Assembly (NCBI RefSeq): GCF_035645195.1 | Contig: NZ_DASQNA010000039.1 | Coordinates: forward strand, 287,062-351,061 | DNA length: 64,000 bases | From: Paenibacillus sp. | Lineage (GTDB): Bacteria; Bacillota; Bacilli; Paenibacillales; YIM-B00363 | Reading direction: 5' to 3' | The notes under the pieces: model-generated | Database searches by the model: none | What the model saw: only the letters and a program-made list of their open reading frames with translations | What the model was told of the DNA's origin: nothing | Translations under genes and position numbers: made by a program | Shown: positions 16,154 to 23,512 of the stretch, one piece after another | How positions within the stretch are numbered: the first letter of the stretch is position 1 | Layout: each line of letters opens with the position of its first letter

Positions 16154-17437
16154 ATGAACGCCTGGCCGGAGGAGAAAGTTTTCAAGGATCCAGTACATAA
16201 GTACATTTATGTTCAAGAGCCCGTCATTTGGGATTTGATCAACACGCGCGAATTTCAGCGGCTTCGCCGCATTCGGCAGCTGGGAACCTCCTATTTTACG
16301 TTCCACGGGGCAGAGCACAGCCGATTCTCTCATTCCCTAGGCGTCTATGAAATTACCCGCAAAATTATTAGTCAGTTCGAACGAAACCGGTTCGAGGATT
16401 GGCCGGAAGAGGAGCGGCTGCTGTGCTTGTGCGCGGCGCTGCTGCACGACGTCGGACACGGACCGTTCTCCCATTCGATCGAGACGGTGTTCGGGGAGCA
16501 TCACGAGGAGTGGACATGCCGCATCGTGCAAGGCGACACGGAAGTGAACCGAGTGCTGCGAAGCGTCGACCCGTCGTTCCCGGACCGCGTCGCCAGCGTG
16601 ATCTGCAAGACTTATCCGAAGGAGATCGTCGTGTCGCTCGTCTCCAGCCAGCTTGACGCGGACCGAATGGATTATTTGCTCCGCGACGCGTACTGCACGG
16701 GCGTCAACTACGGCATGTTCGACCTCGAGCGCATTTTGCGCGTGCTCCGGCCGTACCGGGAGCAAATCGTCGTGAAAGAAAGCGGCATGCACGCGGTAGA
16801 GGATTACTTGATGTCCCGTTACCAGATGTACTGGCAGGTGTATTTCCATCCCGTCACGCGCAGTTCGGAAATCGTCCTCCGCAATATCTTCACGCGAGCG
16901 AAACAATTATATGAAGAAGGGCGTTCGTTCCGCTTTCTTCCGGATCCGCTGCGAAGGCTGTTCGAAGGCGCGCTGGACACGGAGCATTATTTGATGCTCG
17001 ACGAGGCGCTCGCCCAGACGGCGTTCGCGATGTGGATGAACGAACCGGATCCCGTGCTGTCCGACTTGTGCCGCCGATTCTTGCAGCGCAAGCTGTTCAA
17101 ATACGCGACGCCCGCGGAGCTGAACGACGAGCTGCTCGACCGGCTGCGGGAGTCCATCCGGCGGGAAGGCTATGACCCGGCGTATTACCTCCAAGTCGAT
17201 TTCCCGAAAGATTTGTCGTACGATGTATATCGTTCGGGAAGCTCGACGCACCGAAAACCGATTTATTTGTTGAAACGCGACGGTTCGCTTGTCGAAATCA
17301 GCGAGGTGTCCGACATCGTCCGCTCGATCAGCGGCACGCAGTCGGGGAAGCATCACATTTATATGCCGGAGCCGATGCTGACGCCCGGCAGCCCGTTCAT
17401 TACGGCGGAAACTGAAGCATGGCTGAAAGGAGAATGA
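16154..17437 (+). CDS. HD-domain phosphohydrolase, YwfO/dGTPase-like
   Basis: Metal-dependent HD-superfamily hydrolase of 427 residues, most like YwfO of B. subtilis, which acts on nucleoside triphosphates. Metal ligands lie in EHSRFSHSLGVYE and LLHDVGHGPFSHSIE; the distal aspartate is in SSQLDADRMDYLLRDAYCTGVNYG. The ATG at 16154 follows AGGAGGT by six bases, so it is preferred to an ATG 21 bases earlier. It occupies the place of metS in B. subtilis. Four Spo0A boxes precede it and tatD follows after 7 bases. The substrate is not determined by the sequence. Confidence 0.86.
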   Translation: MNAWPEEKVFKDPVHKYIYVQEPVIWDLINTREFQRLRRIRQLGTSYFTFHGAEHSRFSHSLGVYEITRKIISQFERNRFEDWPEEERLLCLCAALLHDVGHGPFSHSIETVFGEHHEEWTCRIVQGDTEVNRVLRSVDPSFPDRVASVICKTYPKEIVVSLVSSQLDADRMDYLLRDAYCTGVNYGMFDLERILRVLRPYREQIVVKESGMHAVEDYLMSRYQMYWQVYFHPVTRSSEIVLRNIFTRAKQLYEEGRSFRFLPDPLRRLFEGALDTEHYLMLDEALAQTAFAMWMNEPDPVLSDLCRRFLQRKLFKYATPAELNDELLDRLRESIRREGYDPAYYLQVDFPKDLSYDVYRSGSSTHRKPIYLLKRDGSLVEISEVSDIVRSISGTQSGKHHIYMPEPMLTPGSPFITAETEAWLKGE

Positions 17438-17444
17438 CAACCGC

Positions 17445-18242
17445 ATGATTACGGATACGCATACACATTTGGACCACCCAAGCTTCGAGGGAGAGCGAGA
17501 CGACATCGTTCGACGCGCGAACGAAGCCGGCGTGACGCGCATCATTAATATCGGCTGCAACCGGGAGACGATTCCGACGACGCTGGCGCTCGCGGAAACG
17601 TACGACTGCGTCGAGGCGGTCGTCGGCTGGCACCCGCAGGACGCGTACGATTTCAAACCCGAAGATTTGGATTACATCGAGCATCTGGCGAGAACGCACC
17701 CGAAAGTCGTCGCTCTCGGCGAAATGGGCCTCGATTATTATTGGGACACGACGCCGAAGGACGTGCAGCATCGCGCGTTCCGCGAACAAATCCGGCTCGC
17801 GCGGAAGCTCGGCATGCCGATCGTCATCCATAATCGGGACGCGCATGCCGATGTCGTTGCCATATTGCGCGAGGAGAAAGCATATGATGTAGGGGGCGTC
17901 ATGCACTGTTTTTCGGGAAGCTGGGAAACGGCGCAGCTTTGTTTGGACATGAATTTTTATCTTTCCTTCGGCGGACCGGTCACGTTCAAGAACGCGAAAC
18001 AGCCGAAGGAAGTGCTGGCAAGGACTCCCATTGAAAGGCTGTTAGTGGAAACCGATGCCCCATATCTGACGCCTCATCCGTACCGAGGGAAACGGAACGA
18101 AACCGGGTACGTGCGTTTGGTGGCGGAGACGGCGGCGGAGATCAAAGGCATGACGTTGGAGCAATTCGCCGCCCAAACGACCGCGAATGCGGCTAATGTA
18201 TTTCGTCCCAAACAAGAAAGGGGGAGAGAAGCGGATAAATAG
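17445..18242 (+). CDS. tatD: TatD-family metal-dependent deoxyribonuclease
   Basis: TIM-barrel metallo-hydrolase (YabD/TatD), 265 residues. Metal-binding motifs are DTHTHLDHPSF at the N-terminus, GEMGLDYYWD, VIHNRDAH, HCFSG and ETDAPYLTPHPYRGKRNE. TatD proteins are 3'-5' exonucleases on single-stranded or damaged DNA. It starts 7 bases after the HD hydrolase gene, with AAAGGAG overlapping that gene's end, so the two are co-transcribed. A terminator follows. Confidence 0.94.
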   Translation: MITDTHTHLDHPSFEGERDDIVRRANEAGVTRIINIGCNRETIPTTLALAETYDCVEAVVGWHPQDAYDFKPEDLDYIEHLARTHPKVVALGEMGLDYYWDTTPKDVQHRAFREQIRLARKLGMPIVIHNRDAHADVVAILREEKAYDVGGVMHCFSGSWETAQLCLDMNFYLSFGGPVTFKNAKQPKEVLARTPIERLLVETDAPYLTPHPYRGKRNETGYVRLVAETAAEIKGMTLEQFAAQTTANAANVFRPKQERGREADK

Positions 18243-18278
18243 GTTAAATTGGCGCGTTCGGGGTGGCTTCCATTGCTG

Positions 18279-18302
18279 AAACGGACACTTTTGTCCGTTT
18301 TT
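18279..18302 (+). terminator. Intrinsic terminator of tatD
   Basis: AAACGGACA (18279-18287) pairs perfectly with TGTCCGTTT (18292-18300) over a four-base loop, followed by further T residues. Confidence 0.85.
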
Positions 18303-18338
18303 CGGCGGAATCCATCGATTTCGGAGGTTTACGTGCAC

Positions 18339-18368
18339 TTTACAATCAAGGCTTGCTCCCTTTATGAT
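18339..18368 (+). promoter_or_regulatory. Sigma-A promoter of the riboswitch-rpfB transcript
   Basis: TTTACA (18339-18344), an 18-base spacer, and TATGAT (18363-18368). Transcription would begin near 18375, upstream of the aptamer. Confidence 0.6.
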
Positions 18369-18409
18369 ACTTAACAGACACCGAATGCAAAAAGATTTGC
18401 AACATATTT

Positions 18410-18612
18410 CCAGTATCGCTGAGTTTCCCGACGGGCTTCGCCAGAAGCGCGTCGCCAGGGGAAACGGGGGAACCGCATCGGATGCTTCCGCAAGGGGCAT
18501 CTAGGGGTGAATTTTCGATCCGGGCGCCATGCCCGAGCTCGAGATAGGGCCACTCTCCGGTCCGAATCCGACAGCTAACCTCGTAAGCGTTACGAGAGAG
18601 GCAATCGTCCGT
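18410..18612 (+). ncRNA. ydaO/yuaA-type c-di-AMP riboswitch aptamer
   Basis: The conserved blocks of the ydaO motif occur in order. They are GGGGGAACCGC at 18466-18476, GGGGTGAAT at 18504-18512, ATAGGGCCACTCTC near 18544, and at 18561-18590 the signature TCCGAATCCGACAGCTAACC followed by TCGTAAGCGT. This aptamer class binds cyclic di-AMP and, as described in other Bacilli, turns expression off. Cell-wall hydrolase and potassium-uptake genes are typical targets, in keeping with rpfB downstream. Exact ends are approximate. Confidence 0.93.
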
Positions 18613-18647
18613 GCTTGCATCAAGCACTCTTTTCGACCATCGAAAAG
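18611..18647 (+). promoter_or_regulatory. Expression-platform hairpins including a candidate antiterminator
   Basis: GTGCTTG/CAAGCAC (18611-18617 with 18621-18627, CAT loop) is followed by CTTTTCGA/TCGAAAAG (18629-18636 with 18640-18647). The second stem's 3' arm shares AAAAG (18643-18647) with the terminator's 5' arm, so the two cannot form together. Confidence 0.65.
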
Positions 18648-18683
18648 CCGGGTACGAGTCCTCTTCGTCCGGCTTTTTATTTT
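18643..18683 (+). terminator. Riboswitch-controlled terminator ahead of rpfB
   Basis: AAAAGCCGG (18643-18651) pairs with CCGGCTTTT (18669-18677), with inner ACGA/TCGT pairing and a two-base bulge. T-runs follow at 18674-18678 and 18680-18684. Confidence 0.85.
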
Positions 18684-18786
18684 TCGGCGGAGCGATTGCC
18701 TCACACTAAAATATTAGTCGCGTCGACCTTTGCACCTGAGATGACAACTCACGTACAAGGCGGGACTATGTAAGGAGGACTGTGTA

Positions 18787-19932
18787 ATGGGAGCACTTCC
18801 TGTAAAGGAGACCCATGAGGAAAGTCTGTCCGGCATGTCTTACGCATGGCGATGGGCTCGCGCTCATAAGAAGGCTTTCGTGTCAATCGTCGCAGGCATT
18901 CTTGCGACGGGATTTCTTTTCTCGGCGATGGTGTACGGCACGCAGATGAAGCGTGTATCCATTATTGCCGACGGTCAGACGATCGAAGTCGTGACGACGG
19001 CGGAGAGCGTGGCAGAAGTGTTAAGGGAGCAAGGCATCGAAGTCGGGGAGCACGACGAATTGTCGCTGCCGCCCGAGGCGGATTTGAAGAACGGCGCCGC
19101 GGTGGAAATCGAGCGTGCGTTCGCAGTGAACGTTGCAGTAGACGGCAAATCCGTCGACATATACACGACCCCTTCGCGAGTAGGGGACGTGTTGAAGGAA
19201 GCCGGCATCGAGCTCGGTCCGCTCGATAAGGTCGAGCCGGCGTTGACGGAGCATCTGACCGCGGAAGCAACCGTCCAAATCGTCCGCGTTCAGCGGGTCG
19301 TCGAGGAGACGGAGCATAAGCTTCCGTTCGACACGGTGAAGAAAGAAGACAAGACGCTCCCCAAGGGCAAGGAGAAAGTTGTCCAACAGGGCCAGGAGGG
19401 CGTGCTTGTTAAAAAGATCGAGAAAATATATGAAGACGGCGTCCTCGTTTCCGAGCAGGTGTTGGAGAAGACGGTCGAGCAAGAAAGCCTTGCGAAGGTC
19501 GTAGCCGTCGGAACGAAGGTCGAGCCTAAGCCGGTCGCGAACGCGATCGCGGTGCTGTCGGCCGAAACCCAACAGGTTTCGCTGAACGGCATGACATTCG
19601 GTGTCAAGGGCGTTCTGAAGAACGTCACGTTAACGGCGTATTCGGCCGGTCCCGCGTCGACTGGGAAACAGAAGGGCGACAAAGGATACGGCATTACCGC
19701 CTCCGGCACGACCGTCACGGAAGGCCGGACGATCGCGGTCGATACGAGCGTCATCCCGATGGGATGGTGGGTATATATCGACGGCATCGGTTTCCGCCGG
19801 GCAGAGGATCGCGGCAGCGCAATCAAAGGCAAGAAGATTGACGTGTACTTTGATAGCGAGTCGCACGCCCGCAAATTCGGTACGAAATCAGGTTATACGG
19901 TATATGTCATCGGACCGAAGAAGCCGATTTAA
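18787..19932 (+). CDS. yabE: Cell-wall-binding resuscitation-promoting-factor-like protein (YabE/RpfB type)
   Basis: Secreted or membrane-tethered cell-wall enzyme of 381 residues. A single membrane anchor lies near residues 35-55 (AFVSIVAGILATGFLFSAMV). Two DUF348 ubiquitin-like domains (about 57-105 and 115-165) are followed by a G5 domain (about 170-245) and a C-terminal 3D domain. The three catalytic-type aspartates lie in AVDTSVIPMG, AEDRGSAIKG and KIDVYF, as in MltA-type lytic transglycosylases and Sps/Rpf enzymes. AAGGAGG precedes the ATG. It is controlled by the c-di-AMP riboswitch just upstream, linking wall remodelling to that nucleotide. Confidence 0.92.
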   Translation: MGALPVKETHEESLSGMSYAWRWARAHKKAFVSIVAGILATGFLFSAMVYGTQMKRVSIIADGQTIEVVTTAESVAEVLREQGIEVGEHDELSLPPEADLKNGAAVEIERAFAVNVAVDGKSVDIYTTPSRVGDVLKEAGIELGPLDKVEPALTEHLTAEATVQIVRVQRVVEETEHKLPFDTVKKEDKTLPKGKEKVVQQGQEGVLVKKIEKIYEDGVLVSEQVLEKTVEQESLAKVVAVGTKVEPKPVANAIAVLSAETQQVSLNGMTFGVKGVLKNVTLTAYSAGPASTGKQKGDKGYGITASGTTVTEGRTIAVDTSVIPMGWWVYIDGIGFRRAEDRGSAIKGKKIDVYFDSESHARKFGTKSGYTVYVIGPKKPI

Positions 19933-19962
19933 ACTCGGACGCATTCGGCTCGCCGATGCGCG

Positions 19963-19998
19963 AAAGGGTCGCTTATCAGAAGCGGCCCTTTTGTCTTT
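19963..19998 (+). terminator. Intrinsic terminator of rpfB/yabE
   Basis: A 12-bp stem (19963-19974 with 19980-19991, one wobble) over a five-base loop, then TTTT-GTC-TTT. Confidence 0.85.
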
Positions 19999-20047
19999 GG
20001 GCCGAACGGGGTACAATACAGGGGACAAGATGCGAGGAGCGCGGAAC

Positions 20048-20635
20048 ATGATCAAGGAAGTCATCGTGGTCGAAGGCAAACACGATACGACGGCCGTGAA
20101 GCGGGCGGTCGACGCGGATACGATCGAGACGGGCGGCTCGGCCGTCGGCAAGGACGTATTGGCGCGGATCGAGCTGGCCCAGCGGAAACGGGGCGTCATT
20201 ATTTTAACGGATCCGGACCATGCGGGAGAGCGCATTCGTTCGATCGTCTCGAGCAAGGTGCCGGGCTGCAAGCACGCTTTCCTCGCGCAGGAGGAAGCGA
20301 TGCTGAACGACGATATCGGCATCGAGAACGCGAAGCCGGAGGCCATACGCGAGGCGCTCGCCGCGGTGCGGACGGAGGCGGAAGCCGTCGGCACCGACTT
20401 CGGCTGGCCCGATTTGTACGCCGCCGGTTTGGCGGGCACGGAGGGGGCCGCGCGCCGCCGTCTGCTCGTCGGACGGAGGCTGCGCATCGGGTACGCGAAC
20501 GCGAAGACGTTCCTTAAGCGATGCGCCATGTTCGGCATTTCGCGGGCCGAGGTGGCGGCCGCGCTGGCCGCTTGCACGGCGGCCGCGGGCGCCGGCGGCG
20601 ATTCCGAGGACGAAAGGAAGGGGCTCGGCTCATGA
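20048..20635 (+). CDS. rnmV: Ribonuclease M5
   Basis: RNase M5 makes the final cuts of 5S rRNA in low-GC Gram-positives. 195 residues. The Toprim domain has VVEGKHDTTAVKRAVDAD (catalytic Glu) and ILTDPDHAGERIR (DxD-type). GIENAKPEAIREAL is a family signature. The ATG at 20048 has GAGGAG eight bases upstream. The C-terminal tail is alanine- and glycine-rich and poorly conserved. The stop overlaps the ksgA start (ATGA), indicating coupling of two rRNA-maturation enzymes. Confidence 0.95.
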   Translation: MIKEVIVVEGKHDTTAVKRAVDADTIETGGSAVGKDVLARIELAQRKRGVIILTDPDHAGERIRSIVSSKVPGCKHAFLAQEEAMLNDDIGIENAKPEAIREALAAVRTEAEAVGTDFGWPDLYAAGLAGTEGAARRRLLVGRRLRIGYANAKTFLKRCAMFGISRAEVAAALAACTAAAGAGGDSEDERKGLGS

Positions 20636-21567
20636 CGGAGCGGACGGAGTTGACCGGACGGACGGACGCCGTCGAACGGTCGGATAAAGAAGGCATCGGC
20701 TCGCCGCGCAAGACGAAAGAGCTGCTGCAGAAATACGGGTTTTCCTTCAAGAAAAGCTTGGGGCAAAATTTCCTCATCGACGGCAACATTTTGCGGAACA
20801 TCGCGGCTGCGGCACGGCTCGGCCCGAAGAAGGGCGTGCTGGAAATCGGTCCGGGCATCGGCGCCTTGACCGAGCGGCTCGCGCAGCAAAGCGGGCGCGT
20901 CGTCGCCATCGAAATCGACCAGCGCTTGCTGCCGATGCTGCAGGACTCTCTAGCCGGCTACGATAACGTGACGGTCGTCCACGGGGACGTGCTGAAGGTC
21001 GATTTGGCGGCGCTGTTCCGCGACCAATTCGAAGGCATGGAATCGGTCTCCGTCGTGGCGAACTTGCCGTATTACATCACGACGCCGATCGTCATGAAGC
21101 TGCTCGAGGAGCGGCTGCCGCTCGAATCGATCGTCGTCATGGTGCAGAAGGAGGTCGCAGACCGGTTCGCGGCGGCGCCGGGCACGAAGGATTATGGCAG
21201 CCTGTCGGTCGCGGTGCAGTATTACGCCGTGCCCGAAGTCGTCATGAAGGTACCGCATTCGGTCTTCATCCCGCAGCCGAACGTCGATTCGGCGGTCGCG
21301 AAGCTGACGATGCGGGACAAGCCCGCCGCCGACGTTGTCGACGAGAAGCTATTCTTCGACGTCGTGCAGGCGGCGTTCGCCCAGCGGCGGAAGACGCTGC
21401 TCAACAATCTGCAGCAGCGGTTTTTCGCGGACGCCGGCGGTAAGGACGACTGCCGCGCCTTCTTAGAGTCGTGCGGCATCGCGCCGGAGCGGCGCGGGGA
21501 GACGTTGTCGCTCGCCGAGTTCGCGACGATCGCCAATCGGCTCGCGGATCGACGAACTGCGGAATAA
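20632..21567 (+). CDS. ksgA: 16S rRNA (adenine-1518/1519 N6)-dimethyltransferase
   Basis: KsgA/RsmA dimethylates two adjacent adenines near the 3' end of 16S rRNA, a late 30S assembly checkpoint. 311 residues. SAM site VLEIGPGIGALTERL, acidic strand VAIEIDQRLLPML, and catalytic NLPY in VVANLPYYITTPIV. FSFKKSLGQNFLID is the family N-terminal signature. The first 25 residues are a variable polar extension. ATG at 20632 overlaps the rnmV stop; AAAGGAAGGGG lies upstream. An ATG 111 bases earlier would run through rnmV and is rejected. Confidence 0.96.
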   Translation: MTERTELTGRTDAVERSDKEGIGSPRKTKELLQKYGFSFKKSLGQNFLIDGNILRNIAAAARLGPKKGVLEIGPGIGALTERLAQQSGRVVAIEIDQRLLPMLQDSLAGYDNVTVVHGDVLKVDLAALFRDQFEGMESVSVVANLPYYITTPIVMKLLEERLPLESIVVMVQKEVADRFAAAPGTKDYGSLSVAVQYYAVPEVVMKVPHSVFIPQPNVDSAVAKLTMRDKPAADVVDEKLFFDVVQAAFAQRRKTLLNNLQQRFFADAGGKDDCRAFLESCGIAPERRGETLSLAEFATIANRLADRRTAE

Positions 21568-21591
21568 CGGCGCCGAACCGGTGCGAAACGC

Positions 21592-21619
21592 ACCAAATGC
21601 CTACGCTGGCCATAGGATA
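21592..21619 (+). promoter_or_regulatory. Candidate sigma-K promoter of yabG
   Basis: ACC at 21592-21594, 16 bases, then CATAGGATA at 21611-21619, a full match to the sigma-K -10 CATANNNTA. The start would fall near 21626, leaving a leader of only about 11 bases, which lowers confidence. A hairpin CTACGCT/AGCGTAG (21601-21607 with 21619-21625) overlaps it. Confidence 0.4.
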
Positions 21620-21636
21620 GCGTAGGAGGGATGAAC

Positions 21637-22449
21637 ATGAAGATTGGCGACTATGTCGTCCGCAAATCGTACGGGAAAGACGTCTTGTTTCGGATTCAAG
21701 AAATCACGGGCCGGCAAGCCGTCTTGAAAGGCGTGCTGTATCGGCTCTTGGCGGACGCGCCGCTCGACGATTTGGAGGAGGCGAAAGAACCCGAGGAGGA
21801 AGAATTTCGGGGAGGATCCCTCTTTCCGCGTAACCGGCTGAATTTGCCCGGCGTCAAGCCCGCCGCAGAGCCGTACTTCGACGTGCCCGGCACCGTCCTG
21901 CACCTCGACGGAGACCGCACGTATTTGAAGAAGAGCATCGCCGTATACAACGAGCTTCAAATTCCCGCGGAAGGATATCATCTTCGCGAAGAGGAGATGG
22001 CCGACGCGCTGACGAAGCTGCTCCCGCGCGTACAGCCGGACATCGTCGTCATCACGGGCCATGACGCGATTCTGAAGCATCGGTTCGACGGCGACAAGCA
22101 CAACATCCGCAATTATAAAAATTCGATGCACTTCGTTCAGGCGGTGCGCGTCGCGCGCGCGTACGAGCGGAACCGCGACATGATGACGATCGTCGCCGGC
22201 GCCTGCCAATCGCACTTCGAAGCGCTGCTCCAAGCGGGAGCGAATTTCGCGAGCTCTCCGGCGCGCATCTTGATCCATGCGCTCGATCCGGTGTATATCG
22301 CCGCGAAATCGGCGTTCACGCCCGTCCGCGAAACGGTAAACATTTACGATATGATTACGCACACGGTCAGCGGCCTCAAGGGGATGGGCGGCATCGAGAC
22401 GCGAGGCAACTTCCGGATGGGTTTGCCCCGAATCGGCTCGGAATCGTAA
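21637..22449 (+). CDS. yabG: Sporulation-specific protease YabG
   Basis: YabG cleaves spore-coat proteins such as SafA and SpoIVA during coat maturation and is made in the mother cell. About 270 residues. It starts MKIGDYVVRKSYGKDVLFR. The core DIVVITGHDAILK and VAGACQSHFEALLQAGANF contain the histidine and cysteine of this cysteine-protease family. AGGAGGG at 21624-21630 suits the ATG at 21637 rather than the in-frame ATG at 21631. It stands alone between ksgA and veg, with a possible sigma-K promoter. Confidence 0.93.
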   Translation: MKIGDYVVRKSYGKDVLFRIQEITGRQAVLKGVLYRLLADAPLDDLEEAKEPEEEEFRGGSLFPRNRLNLPGVKPAAEPYFDVPGTVLHLDGDRTYLKKSIAVYNELQIPAEGYHLREEEMADALTKLLPRVQPDIVVITGHDAILKHRFDGDKHNIRNYKNSMHFVQAVRVARAYERNRDMMTIVAGACQSHFEALLQAGANFASSPARILIHALDPVYIAAKSAFTPVRETVNIYDMITHTVSGLKGMGGIETRGNFRMGLPRIGSES

Positions 22450-22467
22450 AAAAATTTCGCATATCCG

Positions 22468-22497
22468 TTGACAATTCGTAAATACCGCTGATATAAT
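22468..22497 (+). promoter_or_regulatory. veg promoter 1 (sigma-A)
   Basis: TTGACA (22468-22473) and TATAAT (22492-22497) are both full consensus, with an 18-base spacer. It lies 41 bp upstream of an equally perfect second promoter. Confidence 0.85.
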
Positions 22498-22508
22498 ATT
22501 CCGTCCAT

Positions 22509-22538
22509 TTGACAAGGACCACCTCTTTGGGGTATAAT
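22509..22538 (+). promoter_or_regulatory. veg promoter 2 (sigma-A)
   Basis: TTGACA (22509-22514) and TATAAT (22533-22538), both full consensus, 18-base spacer. The start near 22545 leaves about 20 bases before the ATG. Confidence 0.88.
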
Positions 22539-22565
22539 ACCTAAGGAAAGAGGTGGTAGTTGACA

Positions 22566-22844
22566 ATGGCCAAGAATGCGCTGTTGGAAATCAAGAAGAG
22601 CCTTGAGGCTCACGTCGGCCAGCAAATCACGCTTCGCGCGAACGGCGGTCGTCGGAAAACGATCGAACGCACCGGTGTTTTGGAGGAAACCTACCCTTCC
22701 GTGTTCATTGTCAAACTGGACCAAGAACAGAACGCTTTCAAACGTGTCTCTTATAGTTACGCCGACATTTTAACGGAAACCGTCGAGGTGACCGTGCGCG
22801 GCGATAACGATGGACAAGTTCGCATCACCTACATCCAAGCATAG
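22566..22844 (+). CDS. veg: Veg protein
   Basis: A 92-residue SH3-like small protein, famous for its strong vegetative promoter and reported to stimulate biofilm matrix genes in B. subtilis. It reads [20 protein letters not shown], then [26 protein letters not shown] in family-typical form. The ATG at 22566 follows AGGTGG; a TTG six bases earlier is in frame but less likely. Two tandem consensus promoters and a strong terminator make it an independent, highly expressed unit. Conserved position between yabG and sspF. Confidence 0.94.
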   Translation: MAKNALLEIKKSLEAHVGQQITLRANGGRRKTIERTGVLEETYPSVFIVKLDQEQNAFKRVSYSYADILTETVEVTVRGDNDGQVRITYIQA

Positions 22845-22868
22845 CCGCCAAAGTTGGTTTCTTTTTTG

Positions 22869-22909
22869 AAAACGGCAAGGCCCGGACATCCCGGACCTTG
22901 CCGTTTTTT
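22869..22909 (+). terminator. Intrinsic terminator of veg
   Basis: AAAACGGCAAGG (22869-22880) pairs perfectly with CCTTGCCGTTTT (22896-22907). An inner CCGG/CCGG stem and a T-run follow the pattern of a strong terminator. Confidence 0.93.
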
Positions 22910-22943
22910 CGCTTCCCGGCCAGCCGTTCCCGCCCCCCGCGCC

Positions 22944-22973
22944 GCATGTCCGGTCGAACGCCGACGCATACTA
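22944..22973 (+). promoter_or_regulatory. Sigma-G promoter of sspF
   Basis: GCATG (22944-22948) fits GHATR and CATACTA (22967-22973) fits CATNHTA, with an 18-base spacer. Forespore expression is expected for sspF. Confidence 0.72.
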
Positions 22974-23027
22974 GCGGTAAGACAATTCGGAAGCGATCCA
23001 TTCCGACACGAGGGAGGCGGTGAACCG

Positions 23028-23387
23028 ATGGCACGGAGAAGAAGAGGCGTCATGTCCGAAGAGCTGAAATACGAGCTGGCGAAAGACTTAGGCTTCTACG
23101 ATACGGTGCAGAAGGAAGGCTGGGGCGGCATTCGCGCGAAGGACGCCGGCAACATGGTCAAGCGGGCGCTCCAAATCGCCGAGAAGACGCTTGCGGAGCA
23201 GGCTCGGCAGGGCGGCGGGACGGCGGTCGCGACTCGTCCTGCGGCGCAGCCGACGGCGTTCGCTTCGACGGCGAACGCGCGGCCGACGGGGCCGATGCCG
23301 GCGTCGTCTCCAGCGCAGCCGATGCCCGCGTACGCGCAAAGCGCCGCGGCGACGGGCTCGCCGGCGGCGGGGCGCTATCGCTCGTAA
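23028..23387 (+). CDS. sspF: Alpha/beta-type small acid-soluble spore protein SspF with extended C-terminus
   Basis: Spore DNA-binding protein. Residues 1-60 match Ssp[41 protein letters not shown] and [14 protein letters not shown], the DNA-contacting helices. SspF proteins are normally about 60 residues; this one is 119, with a tail rich in Ala, Pro, Ser, Gln and Thr (residues about 63-119). The frame, codon use and terminator directly after the stop argue that the tail is real. ATG at 23028 follows AGGGAGGCGG. It has a sigma-G-type promoter and stands alone. Confidence 0.9.
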   Translation: MARRRRGVMSEELKYELAKDLGFYDTVQKEGWGGIRAKDAGNMVKRALQIAEKTLAEQARQGGGTAVATRPAAQPTAFASTANARPTGPMPASSPAQPMPAYAQSAAATGSPAAGRYRS

Positions 23388-23409
23388 GGCGACGAATTCA
23401 AACCTACGG

Positions 23410-23446
23410 AAGGAGCGGCGGGGCTTGTCCCCGCCGCTCCTTTTTT
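23410..23446 (+). terminator. Intrinsic terminator of sspF
   Basis: A 14-bp perfect GC-rich stem (23410-23423 with 23429-23442) over a five-base loop, followed by TTTTTT. Confidence 0.95.
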
Positions 23447-23512
23447 GCATCCCGGCTCATGTGGTACACTTATGGACATGTATGCAGAATCAGGAAGGCG
23501 GTGACGGCGCAG

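Noticed and set aside
22854..23027. N-terminal extension of sspF by 58 codons
   Set aside because: It runs through the veg terminator and the sigma-G promoter, and the ribosome-binding site lies just before the ATG at 23028.
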